Origin: a candidate division BRC1 bacterium ADurb.BinA292 | Lineage (GTDB): Bacteria > Sumerlaeota > Sumerlaeia > MVZB01 | Direction of reading: 5' to 3' | Length of the DNA stretch: 6,767 bases | Assembly: GCA_002068205.1 (NCBI GenBank) | Contig: MVZB01000186.1 | Coordinates: 1-6,767 of the forward strand | Shown here: piece after piece, positions 1-6,245 of the stretch | Position numbering within the stretch: position 1 is the stretch's first letter | Layout: each line of letters starts with the position of its first letter | The notes under the pieces: model-generated | Told to the model about the DNA's origin: nothing | What the model saw: the letters and a program-made list of their open reading frames with translations, nothing else | Databases searched by the model: none | Program-made: the position numbers and the translations under genes

Positions 1-1152
1 CTGCTGGAGGGGCGCGGCCTGACGCCCGCCTACAACGAACGCGACCCGCCGCCGGTTTACCTTGTGCCGCCGCCGCTGCAGGCGCTCTTCACGGCCGCGG
101 TCTATGCCGTGCGCGGGGCCTTCGATCCCGCCGCGCTGGTCTGGACCCAGCTCGGGCTGAGCCTGCTGGCCGGGGGCCTGGTTTACTGGCTGCTGGCGCG
201 CTGGCACGGTGTCGCCGCCGCACTGTGCGGCCTGGCGATCTGGATGCTCTATCCCGAGTTCATCTACTGGGTCGCCACGCCGATGACCGAGGCGAACTAC
301 CTCGTTCTGCTGCTGCTCGTGCTGGCGCTGCTGGCGGCGTGGTGCGACCGGCGCGCGACCGGCTGGGCACTGGCGGCGGCCGCCGCCCTCGGCATCGCCA
401 ACCTGCAACGCCCCAACGGCTTGGGCTGGGGGCTGGCGGTGGCCGCGTTCGCCCTCTGGCGGCTGCGCGGCGACGAACGGCGCTGGCTGCAGGCGACGAT
501 TTTCGCCGCGGCGCCGTTTCTCGTCCTGCTGCCGTGGCTCGCGCGCAACGTGCTGGTGACCGGCGATCCGGTCCTCGTCAGCTCCAACGGCGGCGTCCTG
601 CTCTATGCGGTCAATCACCCGGGCTACGATCCGCTCGTCTGGCCCGATTACGGCGTCTACCCGGCGGCGGAGTGGCACGCGCAACCGATTCTGGACCGGT
701 TCAACAGCGCCGAGTTCGACGGCCGCCGCACGTATTATCAGCTCTCGAAGCTCTACGCCCGCGAAGTGCGCGCCTATGTCCTCGCCGAGCCGCTGCACTT
801 CCTGCGCAACTACGTCATCAAGCTCTGGCAGCGCTTCGCGCTCGTGCCGCGGGTGCTGGCCGAGGTCGATCCGTGGCTTGGCGAGCGGACCGCCGCGCTC
901 CTGTATCATGGCCTGACACTGCTGGGGCTGGCCGGCCTGATCGGCCGGCGGCGGGAGTGGCGCAATCCGCGCCACGTCCTGCTCGCGATTTCATTCGGTT
1001 GGTTCGCGGCCTTCGCCGCCCTGATGCACTGGCTCGGGTCGGGGCGCATGACCATCACGTTGCGCCTGTTCCTGATGCTGTTCGCCGCCGTCTTCCTGGG
1101 CGCCTGCCTGAACGGTCTCACTCAAAAACTCGCCTCTCGTCCCTCACGCTGA
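1..1152 (+). CDS. GT-C family membrane glycosyltransferase (ArnT/PMT-like), 5' end missing
   Basis: The reading frame is open from the first base to a TGA at 1150-1152, giving 383 visible residues. The GTG at 64 lies inside this frame and is unlikely to be the real start, so the gene probably begins upstream of the window. About nine hydrophobic segments are visible (roughly residues 48-66, 71-90, 99-114, 120-134, 140-154, 165-182, 298-314, 326-344, 352-370). The stretch with LQRPNG (135-140), then a hydrophobic helix ending LPWLARN (176-183) and a soluble loop, resembles bacterial glycosyltransferases of the dolichyl-phosphate-mannose/ArnT type, which transfer sugars from polyprenyl-phosphate donors at the membrane. 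The N-terminal acidic motif used for catalysis in that family would lie upstream, so donor and acceptor cannot be inferred. The last residues, LASRPSR, are encoded by the CTCGTCC-type repeat that follows. Family confidence is good; specific function is unknown. Confidence 0.8.
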   Translation: MLEGRGLTPAYNERDPPPVYLVPPPLQALFTAAVYAVRGAFDPAALVWTQLGLSLLAGGLVYWLLARWHGVAAALCGLAIWMLYPEFIYWVATPMTEANYLVLLLLVLALLAAWCDRRATGWALAAAAALGIANLQRPNGLGWGLAVAAFALWRLRGDERRWLQATIFAAAPFLVLLPWLARNVLVTGDPVLVSSNGGVLLYAVNHPGYDPLVWPDYGVYPAAEWHAQPILDRFNSAEFDGRRTYYQLSKLYAREVRAYVLAEPLHFLRNYVIKLWQRFALVPRVLAEVDPWLGERTAALLYHGLTLLGLAGLIGRRREWRNPRHVLLAISFGWFAAFAALMHWLGSGRMTITLRLFLMLFAAVFLGACLNGLTQKLASRPSR

Positions 1153-1269
1153 AATCGTCTCTCGTCCCTCGTCCTCGGCTCTCGAAACCCGCGATCCTTT
1201 CCCTTCGTCCCCCCTCATTTCGTGCTCATTCGTGGCTTTCGTGATCCCGTGTCCATCCCGCCTGCCCGG
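1153..1269. repeat. Short degenerate intergenic repeats (CTCGTCC-type and TTCGTG-type)
   Basis: The gap between the convergent glycosyltransferase and efp genes holds two kinds of short imperfect repeat. The first is a CTCGTCC-rich run (about 1132-1190); its core CGTCCCTCGTCCTCG at 1163-1177 recurs exactly at 3158-3172. The second is a tandem of TTCGTG units at 1219-1224, 1229-1234 and 1238-1243, so the period is 9-10 bases, with a further CGTG at 1248-1251. I see no intrinsic terminator for either gene here and no plausible small ORF. Confidence 0.6.
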
Positions 1270-1836
1270 CTAGGCGCGCTCAATGTACTTGCCGTCCTCG
1301 GTCGAAATGCGGATCTTCTCGCCGGTCTTGACGAACATCGGCACCTGCACGATCAGGCCCGTTTCGATTTTCGCGTCCTTGGTCACGTTCGTCGCGGTAT
1401 TGCCGCGCACCGCGTCGTCGATCGTTTCGATCACGGTGAAGTCCATCTTCGGCGGCAATTGCAGCCCGATCACCTGCCCCTCATACAGCGTCACTTGCAC
1501 GTCGGTGTTCTCGATCAGGTACTGCGCGGCGTCGCCCACCACGCTGGCCGGCACCGGCATCTGCTCATAGGTCTGCAGGTCCATGAAAATGAACTGATCA
1601 TTCTCCTGGTAAACGTATTGCATCGTCTGGTTGATGATGTCGGCCTGCTCCAGGATCGTGCCGGCGCGGACCGTCTGATCAATCACCTTGCCGGTCCGGA
1701 GCCCCTTGAGCTTGAACTTGACGAAGGCGCCCCCCTTGCCGGGCTTGTGGTGCGCCCGTTCCACGACGTTATACAGTTCGCCGTCGATCAGCAGTTTGGT
1801 GCCCGGACGGGCGTCGTTGGCGTCAATCGCAACCAT
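1270..1836 (-). CDS. efp: Elongation factor P
   Basis: This encodes 188 residues, the usual EF-P length. EF-P binds the ribosome next to the P-site tRNA and relieves stalling at consecutive prolines. All three beta-barrel domains are present (about 1-64, 66-128, 130-188). The domain I tip reads [10 protein letters not shown], with lysine at position 34, the residue that is beta-lysylated in E. coli EF-P; it is not the arginine of the rhamnosylated type. Domain III contains GNTATNVTK and matches the EF-P signature in full, from K153 through VP (165-166) to G172. The ATG at 1836 is preceded on the minus strand by GAGGA at a suitable distance, and homology begins immediately after it. The frame stays open far upstream, antisense to the ABC ATPase, but that part resembles no protein and is an artefact of high GC. 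The modification genes are not in the window. Confidence 0.97.
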   Translation of the reverse strand: MVAIDANDARPGTKLLIDGELYNVVERAHHKPGKGGAFVKFKLKGLRTGKVIDQTVRAGTILEQADIINQTMQYVYQENDQFIFMDLQTYEQMPVPASVVGDAAQYLIENTDVQVTLYEGQVIGLQLPPKMDFTVIETIDDAVRGNTATNVTKDAKIETGLIVQVPMFVKTGEKIRISTEDGKYIERA

Positions 1837-1892
1837 GGGTGGTTCCTCGGCGCAGCATGTCTGTGGGTCGCCCGGCTGGGCACAAAGGCCAC

Positions 1893-1922
1893 ATTTTCCG
1901 TTACGCCCCGGCGTGGAGGCAA
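1893..1922 (-). promoter_or_regulatory. Candidate sigma-70-type promoter for efp
   Basis: On the minus strand TTGCCT (plus 1917-1922) is followed 18 bases later by GAAAAT (plus 1893-1898), four of six matches each to the -35 and -10 consensus. Transcription would start about 50 bases before the efp ATG. A 5-2-5 inverted repeat, ACGCC-CC-GGCGT at 1903-1914, lies in the spacer and could be an operator or chance in GC-rich DNA. Only sequence resemblance supports this. Confidence 0.3.
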
Positions 1923-2016
1923 GCGGAAAGATCGGCGATCCTCGGCCCTTGCGCGCGGACCGGGGCTCGACCATGATGGATGGCATCTCCCCGCCGGACG
2001 CCGCGCGAGACAGGGC

Positions 2017-3138
2017 ATGAACGATCCCACACCCGCCGAAATGTTCCCCGATCTCGAGGCCACGCTGGGCGCCGCCGCGGCCACCCGCGACCGCCTGGCC
2101 GAAGGCGAACTGCTGCTGGAGGTCAACGACCTGCGGACCCACTTCATCACGCGCGACGCCACCCGCCGCGCCGTCGACGGCGTCAGTTTCCGCATCCGCC
2201 AGGGGCGCACCCTGGGGATGGTCGGCGAGAGCGGTTGCGGCAAATCGGTCACCTCGCTCTCGATCCTGCGGCTGGTGCCGTCGCCCCCCGGCCGCATCGT
2301 CGGGGGCGAAATCCGCTTCAAGGGCCGCAACCTGCTGACCCGCACCGAGAAACAGATGCGCCGCATCCGCGGCAACGAAATTTCGATGATCTTCCAGGAG
2401 CCGATGACCGCGCTCAATCCGGTCTTCACCGTCGGCTCGCAGGTCGCCGAGGTGTTCCGCGTCCATCGCGGCCTCTCGCGCCGCGACGCCTTCGACGAGG
2501 CCGTGCGCATGCTCCAGCAGGTCCGCATCCCCGACGCCGAACGCCGCGCGCGCGAATACCCGCACCAGCTCAGCGGCGGCATGCGCCAGCGCGTCATGAT
2601 CGCCATGGCGCTCGGCTGCGCGCCCGATCTGCTCATCGCCGACGAACCGACGACCGCCCTCGATGTGACCGTCCAGGCGCAGATCCTCAACCTGATGGAG
2701 GACCTCCAGCGCAAGACCGGCACCTCGATCCTGATGATCACGCACGACCTGGGCGTCATCGCCGAAACAAGCGACGAGGTCGCCGTGATGTACGCCGGCC
2801 AGATCGTCGAATTCGCCGCCACCGAGGAGCTGTTCGCTTCGCCGCTCCACCCCTACACGCAGGGCCTGATGCGTTCGGTGCCGCGCCTGGAATGGGTCCG
2901 CGCGGGCCAGTCCATCGAACCGATTCCGGGCAATGTGCCCGACCCGGCGCATTTCCCGCCCGGTTGCCGGTTTCACCCGCGCTGTCCGTTCGCGGCGCCG
3001 GTCTGCGTCGCCCAGACCCCCGAGCTTGAGGAGTCGGCCGGCGGCCACAGCGTGCGTTGCCTGCGCTGGCGTGAAATCCTGAATAATCCGAAATCCGCCC
3101 GCGCCTCCGCCTCCGTCGCCCACGAGCAGGGCAGCTGA
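2017..3138 (+). CDS. Oligopeptide/dipeptide ABC transporter ATP-binding protein (OppD/DppD-like)
   Basis: This 373-residue ATPase would power import of peptides, or nickel or other substrates of the same family, on the cytoplasmic face of an inner-membrane permease. Visible motifs: Walker A GESGCGKS (70-77), Q-loop Q127, signature LSGGMRQR (185-192), Walker B LLIADEP (205-211), D-loop TALD (213-216) and H-loop H243. After the HPYTQGL segment (278-284) comes the oligopeptide-type C-terminal domain with IPG and [10 protein letters not shown]. Four cysteines (C317, C323, C330, C348) are in the positions where OppD/DppD relatives bind a [4Fe-4S] cluster. The ATG at 2017 is the only clear in-frame start near the domain; upstream codons overlap efp antisense and look non-coding. 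The Shine-Dalgarno is weak. No permease, binding protein or OppF partner adjoins it, so substrate and partners are unknown. The last 15 or so residues are low-complexity. Confidence 0.93.
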   Translation: MNDPTPAEMFPDLEATLGAAAATRDRLAEGELLLEVNDLRTHFITRDATRRAVDGVSFRIRQGRTLGMVGESGCGKSVTSLSILRLVPSPPGRIVGGEIRFKGRNLLTRTEKQMRRIRGNEISMIFQEPMTALNPVFTVGSQVAEVFRVHRGLSRRDAFDEAVRMLQQVRIPDAERRAREYPHQLSGGMRQRVMIAMALGCAPDLLIADEPTTALDVTVQAQILNLMEDLQRKTGTSILMITHDLGVIAETSDEVAVMYAGQIVEFAATEELFASPLHPYTQGLMRSVPRLEWVRAGQSIEPIPGNVPDPAHFPPGCRFHPRCPFAAPVCVAQTPELEESAGGHSVRCLRWREILNNPKSARASASVAHEQGS

Positions 3139-3274
3139 TCCTCCAACGTTCGTCGCCCGTCCCTCGTCCTCGACCCTCGAGAACCTTCCATATGGTCCCG
3201 TTGTATCCCGCCGATTGATCATGAGGGAAGCCAAGCGCTCCGCCGCCACCGGTGTGGGATCGCCACCGGTGGGG

Positions 3275-3294
3275 GACCGGCGCCCTCGCCGGTC
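3275..3294. repeat. Perfect 8-bp inverted repeat, 4-base loop
   Basis: GACCGGCG (3275-3282) and CGCCGGTC (3287-3294) are exact reverse complements around CCCT. No T-run follows on either strand, so it is not an intrinsic terminator. It directly follows the second CGCCACCGGTG copy and is probably part of the same repeat block. Confidence 0.6.
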
Positions 3295-3329
3295 ATTCCT
3301 CCCGCATCCCGGCAGGGATGTCCAGAAAG

Positions 3330-3362
3330 TAGCCGGTGGTTGAGCGCAGCGACACCACCGGT
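3330..3362. repeat. REP-like hairpin A (TAGCC-headed)
   Basis: TAG is followed by the arm CCGGTGGT (3333-3340), a 13-base loop TGAGCGCAGCGAC, and the exact complement ACCACCGG (3354-3361). Its architecture matches hairpin B at 3430-3461: same TAGCC head, same 8-bp arm, same 13-base loop, different stem sequence. CCACCGGT from its right arm also occurs at 3246-3253 and 3263-3270. No T-run follows, so it is not a terminator. Confidence 0.65.
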
Positions 3363-3405
3363 CACCCGGCGCCCCATTCCCCGCTCCGGCAGGGATGCCG
3401 GATGC

Positions 3406-3420
3406 CGCCTCGAAGAGGCG
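3406..3420. repeat. 6-bp hairpin CGCCTC-GAA-GAGGCG
   Basis: CGCCTC (3406-3411) pairs exactly with GAGGCG (3415-3420) around GAA. It sits between the second CCGGCAGGGATG motif and hairpin B, and may be part of the same composite repeat unit. Confidence 0.5.
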
Positions 3421-3429
3421 CAATTTTCA

Positions 3430-3461
3430 TAGCCCCAGGTGAAGCACCGCGGAACCTGGGG
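3430..3461. repeat. REP-like hairpin B (TAGCC-headed)
   Basis: TAG is followed by CCCCAGGT (3433-3440), a 13-base loop GAAGCACCGCGGA, and the exact complement ACCTGGGG (3454-3461). Together with hairpin A this shows preserved pairing despite changed stem bases, the pattern expected of a repeat family kept for structure. A 10-base palindrome CGCGATCGCG follows at 3463-3472. Confidence 0.65.
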
Positions 3462-3575
3462 ACGCGATCGCGGAAAATCCTCGTCCTCTGAAAAGGGCGA
3501 ATCTCACGCCATGGAAGTGGGAACCCTGTTTTTTCCCCGATCAGGGCGGCGCCGGCGGCGCCGCGAAGCCGGCCT

Positions 3576-4655
3576 TCACGCCTCGCGGAGCCGATAGGCC
3601 ATCGGCCGGGAGGGTCCGGGCGGCGGCGCCGCGCGACGCGGAACGACAACCCACCCCCCCGCGGCCGCGCGCCGCGTCGCGTCGTCATACTCCGGCTGCA
3701 GGAGCGGCAGGTGTCCCTCCTGATTGTCGCAAACTCCGAATGGCAGGGCCCACGGGTCGAGCGCGGCGGCGCGCCAATCGGCCCGCGACAGACGGTCGGC
3801 CGGCAGGAGCGGATTCCGCCACAGCGGCGACACCCGGCCCCGCTCCACGACCAGCGGCTCCTCGATCAAGGCTCCTCCCGTTTCGGTGGCATCCCACACC
3901 AGCCGCGCGTGTTCCCCGCCGCAGTCAAGGGCTCCGCGGATCAACTCGATAGCGCGACGCGCCGACCAGCGTCGCCGGGCGGCATCGCGCGCCACCTCCT
4001 CCAGCGCGCGGGGATCGTCGCAGCCGACGATCAGGCCAACCCCCTCGCCCGGCCAGTGCCCGATGAGCATCTCCACCCGGGGCTGGCCGTCGCGGCCGCG
4101 AATCGCGTCGGGCCACGCCAGGAAGGTATAATGCGCGGGTCGGGACGCCCACGCCGCCTCGCTTGCGGGCTCCATCGGCCAGAGCATCTCCTGCAGGCCG
4201 GCGGCCAGATGCGCCGCTTCCTGGGGAAAAATCCCCGCGACGGCCAATGGATCGGCGCTGGCGCCCCCCACCCAGCCGCGGACAAAAACGTAGGTTGTCT
4301 GGCGCAGTTGACGCTGGAACGATTTGAACACGCCAATCGGCAGCTCGGGCCGCGGGCCGATCGCCAGCGGGCCGTCGGGCCCCATCCGGCCGTTCAGATC
4401 CAACTCGCCGGGCCACGGCCGCTGAATCGGATGCAGCGGCAACCCCCAGATGTTGGGACGCTCGGCCCGTTTCGACATCTCGCGCAGATCGTCGCGGTCG
4501 AGCCCGCCGTGCAATTCCCTCCCGGTCAGCAGTTCCGCCAGCAGACGCGGCAGGACGCGGTGATCCTCCAGCCTGGCCGGCGGGTCGTCGGCCGCCGCAG
4601 CGGGGATGGTTCGGTTCACGTCGCCGGTATCGCGCTCGATCATTCCCAATCCCAC
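3576..4655 (-). CDS. Uncharacterised protein, about 355-359 residues
   Basis: I do not recognise this protein. The frame runs to a TGA at 3576-3578. The start may be GTG at 4655 (359 residues) or ATG at 4643 (355), the latter after a purine-rich GGGATTGGGA. Codons such as GGC, CTG, ATC and CGC fit a genuine high-GC gene, and the composition is balanced, unlike the Arg/Pro/Ala-rich frames on the other strand. No signal peptide, membrane helix or familiar catalytic motif is apparent. Visible blocks: a charged N-terminal part with the run GLDRDDLREMSKRA (51-64), a Trp/Pro-rich central part with NIWGLPLHP (68-76) and RPWPGELDL (79-87), a Val/Gly-rich stretch around 198-212, and a hydrophilic Arg/Ala/Pro tail (326-359). 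Three cysteines (212, 245, 309) are scattered. It is probably soluble and cytoplasmic. It is divergent from mutY (96-base gap), which says nothing firm about function. Confidence 0.7.
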   Translation of the reverse strand: MGLGMIERDTGDVNRTIPAAAADDPPARLEDHRVLPRLLAELLTGRELHGGLDRDDLREMSKRAERPNIWGLPLHPIQRPWPGELDLNGRMGPDGPLAIGPRPELPIGVFKSFQRQLRQTTYVFVRGWVGGASADPLAVAGIFPQEAAHLAAGLQEMLWPMEPASEAAWASRPAHYTFLAWPDAIRGRDGQPRVEMLIGHWPGEGVGLIVGCDDPRALEEVARDAARRRWSARRAIELIRGALDCGGEHARLVWDATETGGALIEEPLVVERGRVSPLWRNPLLPADRLSRADWRAAALDPWALPFGVCDNQEGHLPLLQPEYDDATRRAAAGGWVVVPRRAAPPPGPSRPMAYRLREA

Positions 4656-4660
4656 CCCGG

Positions 4661-4689
4661 TTGCGGTTTCGGCGGCGTTGCGCCATGAT
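4661..4689 (+). promoter_or_regulatory. Weak candidate promoter for mutY
   Basis: TTGCGG (4661-4666) and CATGAT (4684-4689) are 17 bases apart, with three and four of six consensus matches. Transcription would start near 4696, placing the 4697-4722 hairpin at the very 5' end of the mutY message. This is resemblance only. Confidence 0.2.
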
Positions 4690-4696
4690 GTGCGGC

Positions 4697-4742
4697 GCCC
4701 GTCCTTCTACCTGGGGACGGGCCGACCGCAGTCGATTTCGAC
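4697..4742 (+). promoter_or_regulatory. Palindromes in the mutY leader
   Basis: Two inverted repeats fill the leader. GCCCGTCC (4697-4704) pairs with GGACGGGC (4715-4722) around a 10-base loop. GTCGA-TT-TCGAC (4731-4742) ends nine bases before the mutY ATG, where a Shine-Dalgarno would be expected; none is visible. They may be a 5' stabilising hairpin and an operator or initiation-blocking structure, or chance in GC-rich DNA. Confidence 0.35.
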
Positions 4743-4751
4743 TCTATCGCG

Positions 4752-5918
4752 ATGCCGGGAACAAAATCCAGCCCTCCACCCCGATCGATGGACGCGCCCC
4801 CGACCGCCGTGCCCCCCGAAGCCGTTGCCGCCATCCGGCAACGGATCCTGCGCTGGTTCGACGAGGAACACCGCGATCTGCCCTGGCGCTCGCGCCGTTC
4901 GGAGTACGGCACCGTCGTCTCGGAATTCATGCTGCAACAGACGCAGGTCGCGACGGTCGTCCCCTATTTCAATGCCTTTCTGGAGCAGTTTCCCTCGTTC
5001 GAGGCCCTGGCCGAGGCCTCCGAGGAGGACGTCCTGCGCGCCTGGTCCGGGCTGGGCTACTACCGCCGGGCGCGTATGCTGAAGCGGGTGGCCGAGTCGG
5101 TCGTCCGCCGCCATGGCGGCAAGTTGCCGCGCACCCGCGAGGAACTGGCCGAGTTGCCCGGCTTCGGCGAGTATACCGTCGGGGCGGTCGGGTCCATCGC
5201 GCTGGGGCTGCCGCTGCCGCTCGTCGACGGCAACGTCCGCCGCGTGATCGGCCGGCTGTTTGCCCTGGAGGAAGACCTCACGCGTGCCGTGGGCCGGAAA
5301 AAACTGTGGGCGTTGAGCCGCGCGCTGGTCGACCCGGTTCGCCCCGGCGACTTCAACGAGGGACTGATGGAACTGGGCGCCACGGTGTGCGTCCCGCGCG
5401 AGCCGCTCTGTCTGGTCTGTCCGTTGTTTGAGTCGTGCGCGGCGCGCGCCAGCGGTCTGCCCGAGGCCTATCCGCGGCCGACGCCCGGCATGCGCATCCG
5501 GCAGGTGCGCGAAGTGGCGGTCGTGCTGGTGCGCAAGGGCCGCGTGCTGGCGCTCCAGCGCGGCGAAACGGGCGCCTTCGCCGGCATGTGGGAGTTGCCC
5601 CGGCTCGACAGCCGCGAGATTGGGATCCCCGAGAACCTGACGCCCGATACGGTGCTCTTTGAACTGGCTCGGCTCCGCATCGGCCAGGCCGCGCCGGAGT
5701 TCCTCGGGTCGACCCGTTCCACCTTCACGCACCATGTGATCACGACGGAGCTGTATCGGGTCGAGCTGGCGGCGGAGCGCGGGCCGGTCCGGCGCCAGCA
5801 CCACGTCGCCCACCGCTGGCTTGTGCCGCGCTCGCTGCACGAGCTGCCCGCGAGCCGGTCGCAGCATAAGCTGTTCGAGCTGGTGGTGGAATCGTTCAAG
5901 AGCGGCGGGGCCGATTAA
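4752..5918 (+). CDS. mutY: A/G-specific adenine DNA glycosylase MutY
   Basis: MutY removes adenine mispaired with 8-oxoguanine and so prevents G:C to T:A mutations. The 388 residues show every family landmark: catalytic Glu58 in SEFMLQQTQ; a helix-hairpin-helix with LPGFGEYTVGA (135-145), whose Tyr141 corresponds to Tyr126 of the Geobacillus enzyme; catalytic Asp159 in VDGNV; and a [4Fe-4S] loop with Cys213, 220, 223 and 229 in the C-x6-C-x2-C-x5-C spacing. The C-terminal NUDIX-like domain (about 253-380), which recognises 8-oxoG, includes GETGAFAGMWELP; its FSH loop reads FTH (325-327), with Thr replacing Ser. Two starts are possible: ATG 4752, or ATG 4788 (376 residues), which removes a Pro/Ser-rich lead unlikely to be functional. 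Neither has a clear Shine-Dalgarno. The TAA at 5916 is not closely followed by a strong terminator. Confidence 0.96.
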   Translation: MPGTKSSPPPRSMDAPPTAVPPEAVAAIRQRILRWFDEEHRDLPWRSRRSEYGTVVSEFMLQQTQVATVVPYFNAFLEQFPSFEALAEASEEDVLRAWSGLGYYRRARMLKRVAESVVRRHGGKLPRTREELAELPGFGEYTVGAVGSIALGLPLPLVDGNVRRVIGRLFALEEDLTRAVGRKKLWALSRALVDPVRPGDFNEGLMELGATVCVPREPLCLVCPLFESCAARASGLPEAYPRPTPGMRIRQVREVAVVLVRKGRVLALQRGETGAFAGMWELPRLDSREIGIPENLTPDTVLFELARLRIGQAAPEFLGSTRSTFTHHVITTELYRVELAAERGPVRRQHHVAHRWLVPRSLHELPASRSQHKLFELVVESFKSGGAD

Positions 5919-5947
5919 ATACCTGGGAGCAGTTTTCCCTTCTCTTG

Positions 5948-5960
5948 TCTCAATTTGAGA
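5948..5960. promoter_or_regulatory. Operator-like dyad TCTCAA-T-TTGAGA
   Basis: Two perfect 6-base arms flank a single T, 30 bases after the mutY stop. The AT-rich centre and short spacer are typical of a dimeric regulator's site, but no promoter or regulator gene is visible nearby, and it could be chance. Confidence 0.25.
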
Positions 5961-6127
5961 AACGTGCACCTGTGCGCATGCCGCATTTTGAGGCATCGGC
6001 GCCCCCGGCGGTCCGTCCCATACTCTGATTTCCCCTAAATCCGGCCCCTTCTTGTCGGTTTTTCCCTGTCTTCTCGTAAAGGCCCGATTCTTGCACTGAA
6101 TCGCGCCCGAAGGCTAACCCCCTCTCG

Positions 6128-6192
6128 CAGAGTGTGGGTTGTCGGCCGAGCCTGTCGAGGCGCCGCCTCGTGGCTCGGTTTCGCACACTCTG
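6128..6192 (+). ncRNA. Nested stem-loop, candidate small RNA or 3'UTR element
   Basis: Three stems are nested in 65 bases. The outer one is CAGAGTGTG (6128-6136) with CACACTCTG (6184-6192); the middle is CCGAGCC (6146-6152) with GGCTCGG (6172-6178); the inner is CGAGGC (6156-6161) with GCCTCG (6165-6170) around GCC. All 22 pairs are Watson-Crick, with internal loops of 9/5 and 3/1 bases. Eleven bases later the strong terminator begins, so a transcript of about 120 bases could be structured from end to end. A TTGCAC (6091-6096) with a poor GCTAAC (6113-6118) 16 bases on could be its promoter. I recognise no known RNA family (not tmRNA, RNase P, SRP or tRNA). It may instead belong to the mutY 3' untranslated region, or be a MITE-like palindrome; no target-site duplication is visible. 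Confidence 0.35.
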
Positions 6193-6202
6193 TTCCCTGA
6201 TC

Positions 6203-6245
6203 GGGCCGCTGTCATCCTCCCTCTCGGCAGCGGCCCTCTTTTTTT
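6203..6245 (+). terminator. Intrinsic (Rho-independent) terminator
   Basis: GGGCCGCTG (6203-6211) and CAGCGGCCC (6228-6236) form a perfect 9-bp stem around a 16-base loop. TC and then seven T (6239-6245) follow. It works only on the plus strand: there is no T-run on the other side. It lies 284 bases after mutY and 110 bases before mscL, so it separates the two transcripts or ends the candidate small RNA. Confidence 0.85.

Larger units (their letters stand above)
3139..3575. other. Non-coding block rich in palindromic repeats
   Basis: This 437-base gap separates the convergent ABC ATPase and the unknown minus-strand gene. I see no credible protein gene. In order it holds: a second CTCGTCC-type repeat (3158-3185); two copies of CGCCACCGGTG (3244-3254 and 3261-3271); a perfect 8-bp hairpin (3275-3294); two copies of CCGGCAGGGATG (3309-3320, 3386-3397), each followed by a TAGCC-headed hairpin (3330-3361, 3430-3461); a 6-bp hairpin (3406-3420); and a 10-base palindrome CGCGATCGCG (3463-3472). 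The rest, including a T6 run at 3529-3534, shows no convincing terminator. It looks like an accumulation site for REP-like elements. Confidence 0.7.

Noticed and set aside
1222..2016. N-terminal extension of the ABC ATPase frame back to 1222
   Set aside because: It lies antisense to efp and looks like no protein; the ABC domain is complete from the ATG at 2017.
1270..3423. One 717-codon minus-strand frame that would fuse a long N-terminal extension to EF-P
   Set aside because: The extra 529 codons are antisense to a clear ABC ATPase, have Arg/Ala/Gly/Asp-rich shadow composition, and EF-P has its own ATG with a Shine-Dalgarno at full family length.
3520..3570. GC palindromes and a T6 run as a terminator for either convergent gene
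   Set aside because: The T-run precedes rather than follows the GC-rich palindrome on the plus strand, and the minus strand shows only A there, so neither direction gives stem then U-tract.
3139..3575. Possible CRISPR array in the repeat-rich gap
   Set aside because: Repeats are short, few, of different kinds and unevenly spaced; there are no regular spacers and no cas genes.
3711..4688. 325-codon plus-strand frame opposite the unknown protein
   Set aside because: Arg/Gln/Pro/His-rich shadow composition; the minus-strand frame has the balanced composition and codon choice of a real gene, though neither has a recognised homologue from sight.
4707..5996. 429-codon minus-strand frame opposite mutY
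   Set aside because: Antisense shadow of an unmistakable MutY; His/Gln/Arg-rich and without any motif.
6085..6103. Hairpin resembling a tRNA anticodon arm (6-bp stem, 7-base loop)
   Set aside because: No acceptor stem, D arm or T arm with GGTTCGA-like sequence is found around it.
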